A stretch of DNA of 64,000 nucleotides from Juglans regia (taxonomy: Eukaryota > Streptophyta > Magnoliopsida > Fagales > Juglandaceae), in NCBI RefSeq assembly GCF_001411555.2, contig NC_049907.1, positions 9,122,243 through 9,186,242 on the forward strand. Reading direction: 5' to 3'. The position numbers and the translations under genes are program-made. Positions 33,600-45,488 of the stretch are shown in pieces. Below the pieces are notes generated by a model. It was not told the DNA's origin and ran no database searches. It worked only from the letters and a program-made list of their open reading frames with translations. Within the stretch, counting starts at the first letter, position 1, and each line of letters begins with the position of its first letter.

Positions 33600-36144
33600 T
33601 ATAACGCCCCATTCACGGAGGTCCGGAGAGTTAACTCTTATAACGTAAATCCAACTTCCATAAGATATTTAAATACTCCAATATTCCCAAAAAGTACAAA
33701 TCTATTTATTCAAACCAAAAATATATGTTCCTCTACAAGGACATCAGATAAATACCTCAATGAGATAATTTAAAAACTCCATAAATACTTAGAAATATCT
33801 AAGACTACAAATATCAAATAACATAAAATCGTAAACCTATTAAATAAGTCTCTCCAATAAACTTATACCCTCTGGTACTTATTCCTCTATGATCATCAAA
33901 CCTTACTCTTGACTTCCAGCTGATGCATCAAAATTATCTGAAAAATATTTGGAGATAAGGGGTGAGTTATCAACAACTCAGTAAGTAGAGAACATATACC
34001 AGTGTGTAAACATGAGTATTTTCAGAATTCAGAATGCAAAACAAAATGTTTACCTTCAGAATGCAAAAATAGAAACATTTATTTTCAGAATACAAATATC
34101 AAAACATGTTACAAAAATATCAGAGCGAAATTTTCAGAAAAACATTCTTATTCAAAAATCTTTTGGCATACAAAATCTGAGACCTCATCTTCATCAATCA
34201 GAGCATCACATCGGGACAGATACCATGTTTAACTCCCGTGGTAGGGTTATAAACCACCATTATAACCCGTGGAAGGGCCGTATCCACTATTATAACCCGT
34301 GGTTGGGCCGTATACCATGTTTAACCCCCGTGGTAAGGTTATAAACCACCATTATAACCCGTGGAAGGGTCGTATCCACTATTATCACCTGTGGTTGCGC
34401 CGTATACCATGTTTAACCCCCGTGGTAGGGTTATAAACCATCATTATAACCCGTGGAAGGGCCGTATCCACTATTATAACCCGTGGTTGGGCCGTATGCC
34501 ACTATTATTACCCATGGCTGGGCCGTATCCACTATTATCACTCGTGGTTGGGCCTTATCAGAACATAACAGAACCATCAGAATCAGACTTTAATCAGAAT
34601 ACAGAATCAAAATCTCATGCTAAGGTTTTCAGATACCACATCATATCAAAACCAAATACTGAATAGTTTCAGATAATTTCACATGTTCGAAATAAACAGA
34701 ATCAAAACATCTTCATTTATTCACAACCAAAAACTTTTAGATTTTCATATTCGCTCTTTTTGTACGATCAGAAACAAAATGCACAAATTAGCTCATGTCT
34801 ACACCAGTCATGACAAAAATACTTTCTTTTATACAGCTTTCATGCATATGCAGAACACATATCTGAGGTTATTTTCTGATTTCTTTTCAAAATAAACATG
34901 CATATTTTCAAAAGCAATCTCGTTTCATTTTATTTTATGTAAAATCTAGCATAGGAACCTTGCTTACCTGGACTTTTTAGATTTTCAGAAATTTTCCCTC
35001 CACAGTGCTGAACTAAAAATTAACCGTCACCGAGAGAAGTGGAGCTGCGACGGAGTTGGGCGGATGCGGAGGATGCGTTGGCAATTTGGTGGCTGAGTAC
35101 AAAGAGGTAGAGCAATAAGAATGAGACCCACTGATGAGCGAGAGACAGAGAGACTGAGAGGGAGATTACGCACCATGTGGCGTGCATGGAGGCTTCGGAC
35201 GGTGGCGCTGGACATCACTGGGCGGTGGAGGCTTGATTTCCAGCAAGTGATAGCAGCTCGGGGCAGAGGTGGCAATGGTTGCACAGTGCAACCCTCCAAG
35301 TGGTTGGGCAGCTCGTAAAGGAGCCTTACACAGTGGAGATATTGACTCTGTTTTGATGATAAAAAACAGGGGGATGACTTCTCATGGTTCTCGATGGTTT
35401 AAGGTTTCTCATGGGGCTGGGCAACTATGTTAGAGGGTGGAGTTGCGGTGTGGGTGGCTGGCAACGCCTCTAGACGTCCGTCGTGCAGCGGGCTGAGAGC
35501 ACACAATAGTGCTCTGTTTTTAAGCATGCAAAACAGGGGTTGCGGTTGCGGCTGACAGGAAGGTCTCATAGAGAGGAGAAGAAGTGGCTATGGTGAGGCT
35601 TTGGGCCCTGGGTGATGGTCGTTTACGGTGGAGGTTTATGGTGGCAAAGTTGATGAGCAAAAGTCGAGAATGCAGAGAGGCAGTGAACGAGAGGGAGTTA
35701 TGCGTGGGTTGCGTCGATTTCGTATGGGCGCAGTGAACGTTCTGGGCAGTGCACAGTGGAAAAGGGTTGTGCTGGGAGGAATCGTGGTTGCTGTTTGTGT
35801 GGGGAGGAGTGGCTAGCGGCGGCAGTGAACTTAACAAAGGCGTTCCTTATGCATGGCTAAAGTGTGCGTATATATAAGATACGAAAACCCTAGAGATACG
35901 AAGGAGACGTGTGTGCGGACGGAAAAAGAGTCATGCGTGTGCATGGAGTGGATAAAAAATACACTAGAGACGTGTGTGATCATGCATTGCCGTGGACGAG
36001 AGGGAAACTTAGGGTGAAAAAATAGACGGAAAAATAAAACGTGCGAGGAAGATAACGTGTGAAAAAAATAAATAAAATAAAACAAACTAAAACAAACGAA
36101 ATAAATAAATAAAAAATTGAGCTTGATTGGGTCCAGGTGTTACA
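33600..36144 (-). mobile_element. Solo LTR (2,545 bp) nested in repeat R
   Basis: Ends are TATAACGCCCC and GGTGTTACA, an imperfect TGTAACRCC-type inverted repeat, flanked by the 5 bp target duplication GCCAG (33595-33599 and 36145-36149). The empty site in repeat R copy 1 (GCGGCCAGTCACT, near 2147) shows the same sequence with one GCCAG. There is no coding region; the open frames inside are short and lack family signatures. The minus orientation is suggested by the TGTAACACC start, but termini alone do not settle it. Confidence 0.85.
34221..34560. repeat. 92-bp higher-order minisatellite inside solo LTR
   Basis: TACCATGTTTAAC starts at 34221, 34313 and 34405 (92 bp period). Each 92 bp unit consists of three related subunits of about 31 bp with the shared word CCCGTGGWWGGGYCGTAT. 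The third unit is followed by about two extra subunits. Confidence 0.85.
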
Positions 36145-36604
36145 GCCAGTCACTGTACCTCTCGGCTCGAGGCTTCTAGGTGCACGACGTCATGCACCCA
36201 ATGTGCATGACTTGTGTTTGTGCATGGTACTGTGCATGTGGGTGCACAGTATCTTGTGTGATACTACGTGCTTAAGTGCCCAGTACTTGCCCGCTAGTAC
36301 ATGTGCCGAGTGCATGTGTTCTCTGCATGATCTACATTTCTAGGATTGGAAAGATAAGTGGCCCGATCCTTTGAGCTGCAACAGTGGTGAGGAGCTCAGT
36401 TCCTTACCTGGGCGAGAAAAGATTTACTCATCCATTTTCTGTAGCAACATTTTTTGTAAATGTAAAAATTAAAAAAACTAAGAATACTTATTTGGGTGGA
36501 TGTTATTTGCTCGCTCAGTAATTGTTCAGCATGCCAAAAAATCGTCCTTCTCGCACCTCCGGCGAAGAGAGGAAATTGAATCCTACAGACAGTGCCAATT
36601 TTGA
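36145..36604. repeat. Repeat R copy 2, right part
   Basis: Continues the match to 2018-2660 from GCCAGTCACTGTACC to GACAGTGCC. It lacks the 15 bp stem hairpin of copy 1. It is cut by the assembly gap. Confidence 0.8.
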
Positions 36605-36704
36605 NNNNNNNNNNNNNNNNNNNNNNNNNNNNNNNNNNNNNNNNNNNNNNNNNNNNNNNNNNNNNNNNNNNNNNNNNNNNNNNNNNNNNNNNNNNNNNNN
36701 NNNN
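36605..36704. other. Assembly gap, exactly 100 N
   Basis: One hundred N bases, a size often used as a placeholder for unknown distance. Coordinates across this point should not be taken as true distances. It lies between repeat R and an AT-rich tandem array, both hard to assemble. Confidence 0.99.
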
Positions 36705-37490
36705 ATTTTTTTTTATTGATAATTTTTTTATATATAATAGTGATTTTATTTTATTTTATATATAATAGTGATAAATATTATATTGTCTAAATATATTTTT
36801 TTTATATATAATAGTGATAAATATTATATTGTCTAAATATTTGTTTATATATAATAGTGATAAATATTATAGTGATTTTATTTCTTTTATATTTAATAAT
36901 GATAAATATTATAGTGATTTTATTTTTTATTTATATTTAATAGTGATAAATATTATAGTGATTTTATTTTTTATTTATATTTAATAGGGATAAATATTAT
37001 AGTGATTTTATTTTTTATTTATATATAATAGTGATAAATATTATAGTGAAATTATTTTTTTATTTATATATAATAGTGATAAATATTATAGTGATTATAT
37101 TTTTTATTTATATTTATTAGTGATAAATATTATAGTGATTTTATTTTTTATTTATATTTAATAGGGATAAATATTATAGTGATTTTATTTTTTATTTATA
37201 TATAATATAAATAAATATTATAGTGATTTTATTTTTATTTATATATAATAGTGATAAATATTATAGTGATTTTATTTTTTATTTATATTTAATAGGGATA
37301 AATATTATAGTGATTTTATTTTTTATTTATATATAAAATAAATAAATATTATAGTGAAATTATTTTTTATTTATATATAATAGTGATAAATATTATAGTG
37401 GTTTTATTTTTTATTTATATTTAATAGTGAGAAATATTATAGTGGTTTTATTTTTTATTTATATATAATAGTGATAAATATTATAGAATG
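36705..37490. repeat. AT-rich 44-bp minisatellite
   Basis: Repeated TTAATAGTGATAAATATTAT AGTGATTTTATTTTTTATTTATA-like units, about 44 bp each, around 17 copies with variants (AGGGATAAA, ATATAAATAAA). The array begins at the assembly gap, so its full length is unknown. It ends within 20 bp of the left end of the hAT element. Confidence 0.85.
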
Positions 37491-37529
37491 TTTATGAATA
37501 GTTATGAGTAGGGCTGTAAGTCGGCCGGT

Positions 37530-37720
37530 CCGGACCGACCGGTTCGGTCCGGACCAGACCGGACCGAGAATATGCATTCTTGGTTTCGGTCCGCAGAAAT
37601 TGAGATTTTCGGTCTTCGGTCCGGTCCCGGGTTTAGGTGTTTTCGGACTGGACCGGACCGGACCGAGAAGCATTGGACCGGACCGGACCGGACCGAATTG
37701 GACCGGACCGGACCGACAAA
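37530..37720. repeat. hAT left subterminal GGACC repeats
   Basis: Many overlapping CCGGTCCGGACC and GGACCGGACC words. In hAT elements subterminal repeats of this kind bind the transposase; here that role is inferred. Confidence 0.75.
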
Positions 37721-38620
37721 AAAATTAAATTATATATTTATATTTTTTATATAATAAATTATGTAATTTTCATCTAACCTACCACATGGTCCAATTAACC
37801 TATCATCAATTCACCACTATCTAATTAGTAGACATTTACAAATACAAGACTACATCTATCTAGATTCTACATTATTAGATAACTTTTTTTAATATATCTA
37901 AATTGTAAGTAAGTATAAAGCAATTAAAAATTTAAAAGTAACTAATGTAAATTATAATTAACTTCATGATTCATGTATGACATGAATATCAATTAACTCA
38001 CCTATGAGTCTATGACTAATTCACCATTAACTAATTTATAAGTTAGAAGTTAGAACTATAATAAATTGTAATACATTGACTTACTCTAAATTAGTAATAA
38101 AGTAACAATTAACTTCATCAATATAATTATAAGTTTATAACTAAACTAAATTTATAACTAAATCAATGTAAGTCTATAAGTTATTATAACTAGTAACTAC
38201 AAGTCTATAAGTCTATATATAGTATCAATACAACTAATACTATGACTAATGACTAATGAGTATTACTAATGAGTATGAGTAATGAGTCTATATGATATAT
38301 CACTGATTCACTATGACTCTAATTTACTATTAGTAATTTAGTATAGTATAGTCCATAATTTAGTATCCATGTGTTATTATATAATATATATTCCATAATA
38401 TATAACATATATAATTATATTATTAGTATCACTATTACTATTAGAGTATAATATATAATATTATCATTAATTATTTTTTCAATGAGTTAAAAGAATAATC
38501 ACCATTAAATAGTTTAATTAAATTTACTAATTTAAATAATTTTTTTAATTAATATATGTGCCAAAAAGATAAAAAAAATCACAAGTTTAAAATTAAAACA
38601 CATCAAGTTTGGAAAACATC

Positions 38621-38783
38621 AAACGGCGCCGTTAAAAACAAAATTGGACTTAAACGGTGCCGTTTAAGTCCCAACCGGTCAGGATATGCATTCACTGGTT
38701 GCGCAACCTTTTTTTTTTAAATGAGTGCAAGCTTACTTAAACGGTGCCGTTTGGGTTCAAATTTAACACAAACGGCGCCGTTT
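38621..38783. promoter_or_regulatory. Cluster of four AAACGGYGCCGTTT palindromes
   Basis: Near-perfect palindromes at 38621-38634, 38651-38666, 38739-38752 and 38770-38783, two with GGCGCC and two with GGTGCC centres. They precede a pyrimidine-rich leader-like region (38780-39120) and lie about 1.4 kb before the transposase ATG. A transcription-factor or transposase binding role is inference. Confidence 0.5.
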
Positions 38784-40123
38784 CGTCACCCCCACTTCCC
38801 CAGTTAGCCCCCGGCCCCCAACCCCCCACTCCACGGGCCACGAAATTGGAATTCTCAGTTTCCCAATTTCGTAACCCTAGCAACCGCGCGACAACCCCCC
38901 TCTCCAGCAGCCCAGCCCCTCCGTTCGGTCCCCTGAAAATTCTAGCCGGCAGTGCATCGTCTGAGTCGTCTTCGTTGGGTCCTCAAAAAATTACAGCCGA
39001 CAGCCCCACTCAACCGCTCCGGTGCTGTCTCAGACTTCAAAGCCTCACTCTCGATATGTTTATTTCATTTCATCTACTTGTAATTCTCGGTATCTTGATC
39101 TTGAATATTGTAAATTTGTAGGGGTATAAAATTTCGGATGCTCAAATATGAAACCCTTTTTTCCTCTTGATTTTGTTTATTTATTGGCCCTCTTGTTTGG
39201 TTGGTTAGAAAATTTTTTAAGGTGAATCGGTGATTACAGAAAAATCTCTCTTTTTAAATCATAGACTATAGTTTATTATGTCTTAAATTTTAATAACCTG
39301 ATTATAGTTTACCTCCAAAAGGCGCAACACTATGTCACTAACGAAGTTTCTGTATTTCTTATCCATTTAGTAGCTATAGTTATATTACCAAATTCCCTGG
39401 GACCATCTTCCGCTTGGAAATAATCTCCACATTTTACCATCTGCACATAAAGTTCACATCCAGAAGGCATCTAATGAATAAATTAATAATAGAGCTCCAA
39501 AGTTAAAATTGACTTCTTAAGTGTAAATGCAAATGTGGTTTCAATACCATTTATAACAACCAAAGAAAATTACTAGCCGAATCTGCATTTACACTCTAAA
39601 ATGACTAATTTGGGTTATTAAAGCCCCTTCAAATCCATTATAAATGTAATACTCCAAATTTAGTATGAGAAAGTGGCAATATGAATGGTATCTGCCATTG
39701 CTTGAGAGGGGGACACTGTGAAAGTTCTATTTATCGGATTGAGGTTGGTATATAGAGAATATTTGGCGTGATTCGGGTTGAGAAGGGGATGATTAATGTT
39801 GTTCATGTAATGCTGAAGTATCTTTACTTTTCGTTGTTAATGCATTTTTACTTTCTTTCGTGGTTATGTTAGTGATCATTTGAATATCTGAGAAAATTCT
39901 GTCTTCTTTTCAGTGATAAAAATTCTGTTTTAGTGTGGTTTTCTTTTTGTCACTCCTCTTGGTTTACCAATTAAATGGAATGAATTTTTGGTTGTGTTCT
40001 TAATGCTTCATTGACTTTCTTGTATCCCTTTCTAGCTCCTTTTTATGTAACTAAGTGTAATATGTCTACTATTTATTGATTATATGTTATATGTTATTTA
40101 ATTCCATTTCTTTTTTTTTTTAG

Positions 40124-42475
40124 ATGGAAACGATTCCAGAATTATTTCCACATGATTCTACTACAGATGATGTAGAGTCAACACAGGCTACACATGGGCA
40201 AGGCATTTCTCCACTCCCACCTAATGTAAATGTTAATACTACACAGAGTGGTAGTGGTAGACATAGGTCAATGTTTGGGATCACTTTACAAAAATACCAA
40301 AATGTGGTCCAAGTAAACCTAGGGCTGCATGTAATTACTGTGGTGCTTCTTATGCATGTGATACGAAGACCAACGGTACAAAGTCCATGAAGTATCATAT
40401 TGAAAAACAATGTAAGAAATTTCCATTGAGACAGACAGATAAGTCTCAAACTACTCTCGGTTGGAAGGCGGGTGTAGGAAGTGTTAGTGGGGAATTTGTG
40501 CCCATATCATTTAGTGTTAAGGCTTGCAGACAAGTCTTAGCAGAAATGATTATTCTTGATGAGTTGTCATTTAGGTTCGTTGAAGGGGAGGGTTTCAAGA
40601 AATTTATGCTCATTGTTTGCCCTAAGTGGGTCGGGATTCCATCTCGTGTTACGGTTGCGAATGATTGTTTTAGTGTGTATATAAGGGAAAAAAGTAAGTT
40701 GAGAAGTGCTCTTCAAGGGCAACGAGTTTTCCTCACCATGGATACATGGACATTCGTGCAAAACCTCAACTATATGTGTCTCACTGCACACTTTATTGAT
40801 GATAATTGGAAACTACACAAAAGAATTCTTTCTTTTTGATTGGTTGAGAATCACAAGGGTAATACACTTGGTAGAGCCATAGAGATGTGCTTGCATGATT
40901 GGGGGAGACCGAAAGTACTTACAATCACACTTGATAATGCAAGTTCTAATAATGGAGCAATTTCTTTTTTGAAGAAAAAAACCAAGTATAGGAAAGACAC
41001 TGTTTTGGAACATGAATTCTTTCATGTTCGGTATTGTGCCCACATCCTAAACTTAATTGTCCATGAGGGGTTGAGGGAATTTGATGAGTCTATTGTGAAG
41101 GTGAGATGTGTTGTGAAATATGTTAAGTCCTCACCTCAAATGTGGACTACATTTAAGAAGTGTATTGGGTTGGAAGAAATTGCAAGCAAAAGTGGCATTT
41201 GTTTAGATGTACCAACTAGGTGGAACTCCACCTATCTTATGTTGGAGGGGGCTTTAAAATTTCGAAAAGCTTTTGAACGGTTGGAAGAAGAAGATTCGGG
41301 ATTCCTTAGTAGTGTTGGAGACGATGATGTCGATGATGATAAAATTGGTGATATAGTGAATAGGAGAATATCAAAGAAGTTAGGGCCTCCCAATAATAAT
41401 GATTGGGAGAAGGTAAAGTTGTTTGTAAGGTTTCTTGAACTATTTCATGATGCAACTTTATCTTTTTCGGAGAATCAATATGTAACTTGCAACTCTTTCT
41501 TTCTGGAGTTAGTTAAAATATCTGATGTAATTGAAGTGAAGTGTGAAATAGGAAGCCCTGTGGTGGGATTAATGGCCACAAATATAAAGAAAAAATTTGA
41601 AAAATATTGGGGCGACTTAGATGATTTGAATATGTTGTTGTTTGTTAGGATTATTCTCGATCCTCGGTATAAGATGCGGTATTTTGACTTTGCATTGGAA
41701 TGCATGTATGCCAATGACCCCACAAAAGCGGTTGATTTGAGTTTGAAGGTGAAAAATGCTTTAACCCGCATGTATGAGGCATACAATGATAATGACGGAG
41801 GCAACAATTCTGATTTACAACAGCAGCGCACAAGTCCCCCACATGAAGAAGTAAATTCTACAGATGGTAGTGGTAGTGGTAGAGTTGATAGGACGGCAGA
41901 AAGAATGGCTATATTCAAGCAGCGATTACAGTCGGAAAACACTTTAGGGAGCAAGAATGAGGTTGATAGATACCTAGCTGAAAGTTGTGAGGAGGCGTTC
42001 CCAAGTTTTGACATTCTTATTTGGTGGAGGGTTAATTCAGTTAGATATCATGTACTTTCAAAAGTTGCACGAGATGTATTCACAATACCGGTATCTACAG
42101 TGGCCTCTGAATCTACATTTAGCACGGCGGGTCGTGTCCTTGATCATTTTCGAAGTAGTTTATCTCTGATAATGGTTAAGGCTCTCATTTGTACACAGAA
42201 TTGGCTTCGTTCTTCTTCTATTCCAATCAACCTTAAGACTTTAATGAATGAGGTGGAGGATTTTAAAAGACAGTTGGGTATGTTTCTTACTTATTTCATT
42301 TTATAACTTTTTTTTTATAAGTACATCATTTTATAACTTTTAGGAGCTATAATACTATATGTTATGTAAATTTATATAATTTGTTTTATTTCTTTATTGT
42401 ATAGAACTTGTTCGGGACGGTGACAATTCTATGGAGGCTTCAAATACAATGTCTACAACCAATGCAAGTTAATGA
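40124..42475 (+). pseudogene. hAT transposase (zf-BED, RNase H-like, dimerisation domain)
   Basis: ATG at 40124 follows a strong acceptor (T10AG), so an upstream non-coding exon is likely. zf-BED at about 40302-40414 (CNYCGASYACDT, SMKYHIEKQC). RNase H-like core: LTMDTWTFVQNLNYMCLTAH, LTITLDNASSNNGAISFL, HVRYCAHILNLIVHEGL, DVPTRWNSTYLMLEGALKF. C-terminal hAT dimerisation region: ILIWWRVNSVRYHVLSKVAR, TIPVSTVASESTFSTAGRVL. Defects: a frameshift near 40268 just before the BED domain and a TGA at 40837-40839 between SF and LVENHKG. A downstream exon (42404-42472) follows an intron. Otherwise it is nearly full length, so decay is recent. Confidence 0.85.
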
Positions 42476-43194
42476 GGTGAATCTATTTTAGCTTGTTAGT
42501 TTTCAATTTTCACTTTTGTTATTTCCTAATAATTTCTTTGTTTACACTTTACAGAATACTGTGAAAACTGAAAAGTATGCCAAGCCAAAAGATGTAGGAA
42601 GCTATGGCTTATGAGCTGTCAGGAGAAGAATTATCTTTATTGTAATTTGTATTTAGAGCTTTTAATTTTTCAGTTATTTGGGAATTGTATAATTTTTAAT
42701 TTTCATTATAATTTATCTATGCTTGGGAATGATTTTTTTTTTCTTTCTTACTTTTAGAAGCCAAATTTGTTTGGAATGTTATTTCAATTTTCTTTAATTA
42801 TCTAGTATAATTTTTAGTTTAACCATGTTTAAATTGTTTGGAATCTTTGGATGGATTAGTAGTAAGAAAATCAAGTAGCTATTCATTTTTTAAAGTTTTT
42901 TATGGATATAGACAAAATTTATTTTTTGTACTAAAACTTTTTATTCAAATTTATTCACTGTAATTTAGTTAGCATATTGCTTGGCAACACAAGTATTATT
43001 AATTTATTATATTGACAACTTTTTTATGATTATTTTTATTTTCCCTTTAAGTTCTTTTGTATTTTTTGGCTTCAAATTGGATAAATTGTTAGTGGGCTTT
43101 CACCATTGGGCCGAAAAAATAGAGGAATAAGATTGGGCTTTTGGCACCATTGGGCCGAAAAAACAGAGGAAGAAGATTGGGCTTTTGGCCCATC

Positions 43195-43350
43195 CGGTTA
43201 GGATTGGACCGAATAGGACCGACCAGACCGGACCGGACCGGACCGGACCGGACCGGTCCTTCTGCCTATTCGGTCCGGTCCAGGGTGAAAAAACCCTGGA
43301 CCGAATTAGTCCGGTCCGGTCCATAACACCTCCTTCGGACCAACCGGACC
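43195..43350. repeat. hAT right subterminal GGACC repeats
   Basis: Tandem GGACCGGACC words at 43215-43258 and CGGTCCGGTCC at 43270-43322. Just left of them a 42 bp piece (CCATTGGGCCGAAAAAA..AGAAGATTGGGCTTTTGG) occurs twice in tandem (about 43102-43190). The open frames here (DRTGPDRTGP) are repeat artefacts. Confidence 0.8.
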
Positions 43351-43368
43351 GGACCGAATTCACCCCTA

Positions 43369-44239
43369 ACCATAATAGAACATAAAGTTGTATTTCTAGT
43401 TAGGATGCTACCTACACTATACGGGCGAGATCTCCCTCGCGCCCATTTGGGCTAGGTGGCCATAATATATATATATAATTATATATATATATATATAAAT
43501 AAAGTGCCACCCCGTGTTCTGTGAGGAGTCTTAGCTTTTTTGTTTTTTGAAAATAAAAATATTTTTTTATATTTTCGAAATAGTAAATTTTTCCAATCTC
43601 CTAAGTTTTTTTATATTTTATTTTGTAATTTATTCTACTTTACATTTTAGGTTTACCAATTTTAAAGTTTTTTTTTTGGGGGGATTTCCTAATGATTTTT
43701 TAATTTTTTTTAATGTTTATGTGTGGTGCACTGATAACCTTTAAGTCACGTTTGTCAAATGATTATGGGTGTAGATATTTCGAATGATTTATTGACAATG
43801 GATCATTTTGATAAGTTTAAATTATAGAAATAAATATTTTATTTAATGAAAGACAAGAAATAAATTGAGTTTAAGGCGAATTATGAGATCAATTTTGATG
43901 TTATTTATCATTTTGTAATTATTATCTTTCTATCTTTTTTTTTTATCAAAATAATAAAAAATAATTAATTCATTTTTAAGATCAATGTTTAGTACTCCAT
44001 TTTTTCAAAATAAATCCTAGAATTTGGATACCCCAAATTCAAATAGTTATTCAGGAAATATTAATGATATACTTGTTTATATTGTTAATACAAATATATC
44101 TTCTACATCACACACTCGTGACCAACTAAAAAAAATCATTTTCTCAACAGTCGCTCTCTGTTTTCTCTCGAAAGAGAATATACAATGGAATTTAGTCACC
44201 CTTCTTCAATAAACCAAGGGTGTGGTGGATTAGGGTTTT
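43369..44239. other. AT-rich spacer between hAT and LINE-D
   Basis: Contains a GGGCGAGATCTCCCTCGC near-palindrome (43421-43440) and a (TA)n tract (43465-43496). No gene recognised. The last part may be the 5' UTR of LINE-D. Confidence 0.4.
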
Positions 44240-45385
44240 TTAGATAGAAATGGAAGGATTTGAGGAGTATTGGCGAAAACTGCATAATCGAGCTTGATGG
44301 CTAGGCAATTGTTGAAGTACAATGGAAAGGGGAGAGATGCTTGGTGGGAAAGGTGTGCACTGAGAGAGTTATCAGTAAAGAGGTAATTGCAACAACCATG
44401 GCAAAGATTTGGTAGGTTAGTACACTAGCAGTTTTTAAGGAGATGAGGAATAATGTGTTTATCATCACCTTCAAAACACATGCATATAAACAAAAGGTTG
44501 AGGGAGGCCATCCTTGGTTATTTGTACTTGCTTATTTTGCATCAAACAATTCGATGGGGTTATGCAACCTAGTCGAATGTGTTTTGATCATGAGCAACTT
44601 TGGGTTCTAACTTGCCATTTGTTTGTATGTCCCGTGAGGTGGATATGAAAATTGGGAATTCTGTTGGGCTGGCTATAGAGGTGGATGTGCAAGAGGATGG
44701 GGTTGGATGGGGAGATTATATTTGGGTGCACGTTGTAATTGAATTAAATAAACTCATAGCTAGGGGAAGAAAAATTAATATTTTGGGTAATGAAGTTTGG
44801 GTTTCTCTAAAGTATGAGAAATTACTAAGTTTATGCTTTTCTTGTGGGTGTATAGTTCATTTATCAGGGGGACGTGCCAGAAAATAGGGGCTAGGGGAGA
44901 AAGAGAAGACAAATCAATTTGGAGCTTGGCTTAGGGCGAAGACTGTGGCAAGAAGAAATGGCAGGCAAAATTTCATGGGCGGTGGAGTGGGAGAAGCCCT
45001 TCGACGAAGCTTGAAGAAGACAGTTATGGAGACTGCCATACAATTCAGGAGGGGACTAGAAGTAACCAAGAAACACAGAGGGGATGAGCTGTGGGTGAAT
45101 AGAGATGATTTTTTTGAATGGGATGATGGAAGGTAATCAAAGTCTTCCAACTAGTAAATCTGTCTTGATACGGCAGAGGAAGGAAGTGGAGAAATTTACG
45201 GAGGAATTTGAAAAAGTGAATGAAAGAGTAGAGTGTGTTTCAATTACTGAGATAACTGAGATAGGGCTGAAGAAATATAAGCCTAATAGTGAATTACATT
45301 CTACTAATGGGCTAAAGATCCAGGATGCAAAACATGAGAACAAACACTGCCTCGAGTCTCAGGTTGGGCTAGACAACAAACAATT
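44240..45385 (+). pseudogene. LINE-D ORF1 remnant (DUF4283, zinc knuckle)
   Basis: Plus strand. 44600-44887 encodes the second half of DUF4283 (NLPFVCMSREVDMKIGNSVG, GVGWGDYIWVHVVIELNKLI, VWVSLKYEKLLSLCFSCGCI), where the zinc knuckle starts CFSCG. The first half (44250-44600) is out of frame. 45105-45401 continues the variable tail. It is cut at 45385, where LINE-E begins with a poly(T) tract. Confidence 0.75.
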
Positions 45386-45488
45386 TTTTTATTTTTTTTG
45401 ACAAGTAAGAGATAACTGTTATTGATATGAATGCAATAGGCATGTACCAAGTACACATGAAGTATACAAAAAAACACCTAAATACATT

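Larger units (their letters stand above)
37509..43368 (+). mobile_element. hAT transposon with broken transposase
   Basis: Left end TAGGGCTGTAAG, right end CACCCCTA, matching as the short TAGGGGTG-type inverted repeat of plant hAT elements. Both ends carry dense subterminal GGACC/GGTCC repeats (37530-37720 and 43195-43350). A transposase gene reads left to right between them. No exact 8 bp target duplication is visible (GTTATGAG on the left, ACCATAAT on the right), which weakens the exact boundaries or indicates age. Confidence 0.8.

Noticed and set aside
34205..34560. CRISPR-like regular repeats
   Set aside because: Repeats are contiguous and spacers are related subunits, in a plant solo LTR. 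This is a minisatellite.
36522..36719. Open frame crossing the N gap
   Set aside because: Half of it is undefined bases.
37504..37754. Repetitive DRTGPDRTGP open frames at both hAT ends
   Set aside because: They are translations of subterminal GGACC repeats.
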